From contig CAJCHQ010000551.1 in assembly GCA_903970295.1 (NCBI GenBank), forward strand, positions 1 to 6,517: a stretch of 6,517 nt of DNA, read 5' to 3'. The stretch comes from Bryobacterales bacterium (lineage in GTDB: Bacteria; Cyanobacteriota; Vampirovibrionia; Obscuribacterales; Obscuribacteraceae). Below, piece after piece: positions 5,851-6,517 of this stretch (within the stretch, counting starts at the first letter, position 1; each line of letters begins with the position of its first letter). Position numbers and translations under genes: made by a program. The notes under the pieces were generated by a model, which saw only the letters and a program-made list of their open reading frames with translations, was not told where the DNA came from and ran no database searches.

Positions 5851-6517
5851 AATGTTTTTGCGCGCCTGGCACCGTATTTGGTGCAGGCTTGGGTGTGCTT
5901 TCCGAAGTGTTGGGCAGAGTCGATTTCGCTTTATGATCAAGAGGCGGCAGGTTGCGCTTTTTCCGCATCGTGTCAGCCAGTTGCCCCAAAGTCTCGGAGC
6001 CGACATCGTTATAGACAAACTCTCCCATGTCGTGCACTTCGGTATAGCCTGGCGGCGCGTTGAAGTCGTCTTCGCTTAAAGTCATTCGTTTTGCTTCCTT
6101 GGTCGTCAGCTCATGCCAGGTCTTGTAACCGACCTGAGGCGACTCGACTACCGTCCACCGCTCCAGTGGAAAGGCAATAGCACTTTTATCGTCAGTCCAG
6201 CGCAGATATGCTTGCAAAAGTTTAGGGGGCATTTTGAATTCGGTTGCCACCCACATCCACTCCTTGCGGCTCGAGTATGGAGGCGGATTGAGGATATGCC
6301 TTTCAACCAGTTGAGCCTCTATCCCCAATTTTTTCTCTTTCTTGTCGATCTTCCAGGGCGACCAGACAAATTTCTTCAAACTCAACTTACTGGGCTCGTC
6401 CATTTTATAGCCCATCATTTTCAAGTAATTGGCTGCCTTGTCAGGGCTACCGGCAAAACATTTTTTATTCTGAGTGTTGGCAATCACTACCCGGTCCTTG
6501 TGCAGATTCAAAATCAA
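5831..6517 (-). CDS. Hypothetical protein (partial, N-terminus off the right edge)
   Basis: The frame is open for 228 codons to the right edge and ends at TGA 5831-5833. The TTG at the edge is probably internal, so the true N-terminus and any signal peptide are missing. I do not recognise the family. The visible part begins with a beta-rich, basic segment (HKDRVVIANTQNKKCFAG), followed by a Lys/Trp-rich middle (KKFVWSPWKIDKKEKK) and WMWVATEFKMPPKLLQAYLRW. After an ERWTVVESPQVG strand comes an acidic stretch (LSEDDFNAPPGY), then a polar Pro/Ser/Thr-rich tail of about 40 residues. The alternating strands and repeated Trp/Tyr are loosely reminiscent of LolA/DUF4412-like periplasmic beta-proteins, but no specific motif supports this. 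It is convergent with the kinase gene and overlaps its -1-frame tail by 20 bases. The codon pattern and steady composition argue that it is a real gene. Confidence 0.65.
   Translation of the reverse strand: MILNLHKDRVVIANTQNKKCFAGSPDKAANYLKMMGYKMDEPSKLSLKKFVWSPWKIDKKEKKLGIEAQLVERHILNPPPYSSRKEWMWVATEFKMPPKLLQAYLRWTDDKSAIAFPLERWTVVESPQVGYKTWHELTTKEAKRMTLSEDDFNAPPGYTEVHDMGEFVYNDVGSETLGQLADTMRKKRNLPPLDHKAKSTLPNTSESTPKPAPNTVPGAQKHFNSLAN

Noticed and set aside
5869..5884. Inverted repeat GCACC-GTATTT-GGTGC just after the kinase tail
   Set aside because: The stem is only 5 bp, it lies inside the coding region of the convergent gene, and no T run follows on either strand, so it is not a credible terminator.
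1..6517. Search for CRISPR arrays, tRNA or rRNA genes, transposases, toxin-antitoxin pairs and attachment sites
   Set aside because: No direct-repeat arrays, cloverleaf-like sequences, transposase motifs or mobile-element ends were seen by eye. The coding content is that of ordinary chromosomal genes.

Overview
The window looks like a gene-dense stretch of bacterial chromosome of roughly balanced GC content with non-ATG starts. No phage, transposon, CRISPR or RNA gene is visible. The best taxonomic guess is Candidatus Melainabacteria, order Obscuribacterales. This rests on the style of the central gene: a Ser/Thr kinase with an N-terminal FCPNDG zinc ribbon, one membrane anchor and a TPR tail. 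It is inference from remembered family resemblance, not a search.

Layout. Positions 1-337 (minus) hold the N-terminal part of an exported DsbD-N-domain-like protein that runs off the left edge. Immediately upstream of it on the same strand lies a complete glycoside hydrolase family 1 gene (357-1766, minus). Its frame clearly includes the canonical GH1 N-terminus but has no ATG, GTG or TTG start there. A 136-base divergent intergenic region follows. Then come a polytopic membrane protein resembling GT-C/TMTC-type glycosyltransferases (1903-3237, plus, TTG start) and a zinc-ribbon/kinase/TM/TPR protein (3377-5377, plus, GTG start). The kinase's TPR tail continues without a break in sense in the -1 frame (5380-5850). 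The right edge holds the C-terminal 228 codons of an unrecognised protein on the minus strand. It converges on the kinase tail and overlaps it by 20 bases.

How the genes may work together. The two plus-strand genes share a 20-base motif (17 of 20 identical, 12-base identical core) at almost the same distance from their start codons (72 and 68 bases). This suggests common control, although they are separated by a 139-base gap. The minus-strand pair, GH1 then the DsbD-N-like gene, is spaced 19 bases apart and is probably co-transcribed. No link between the hydrolase, the GT-C-like protein and the kinase can be shown beyond proximity.

The points most worth checking are the two reading-frame anomalies, each next to a five-base homopolymer (GH1 start at T5, kinase tail at A5), and the shared upstream motif. 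I do not see convincing evidence of a wholly new multi-gene system.
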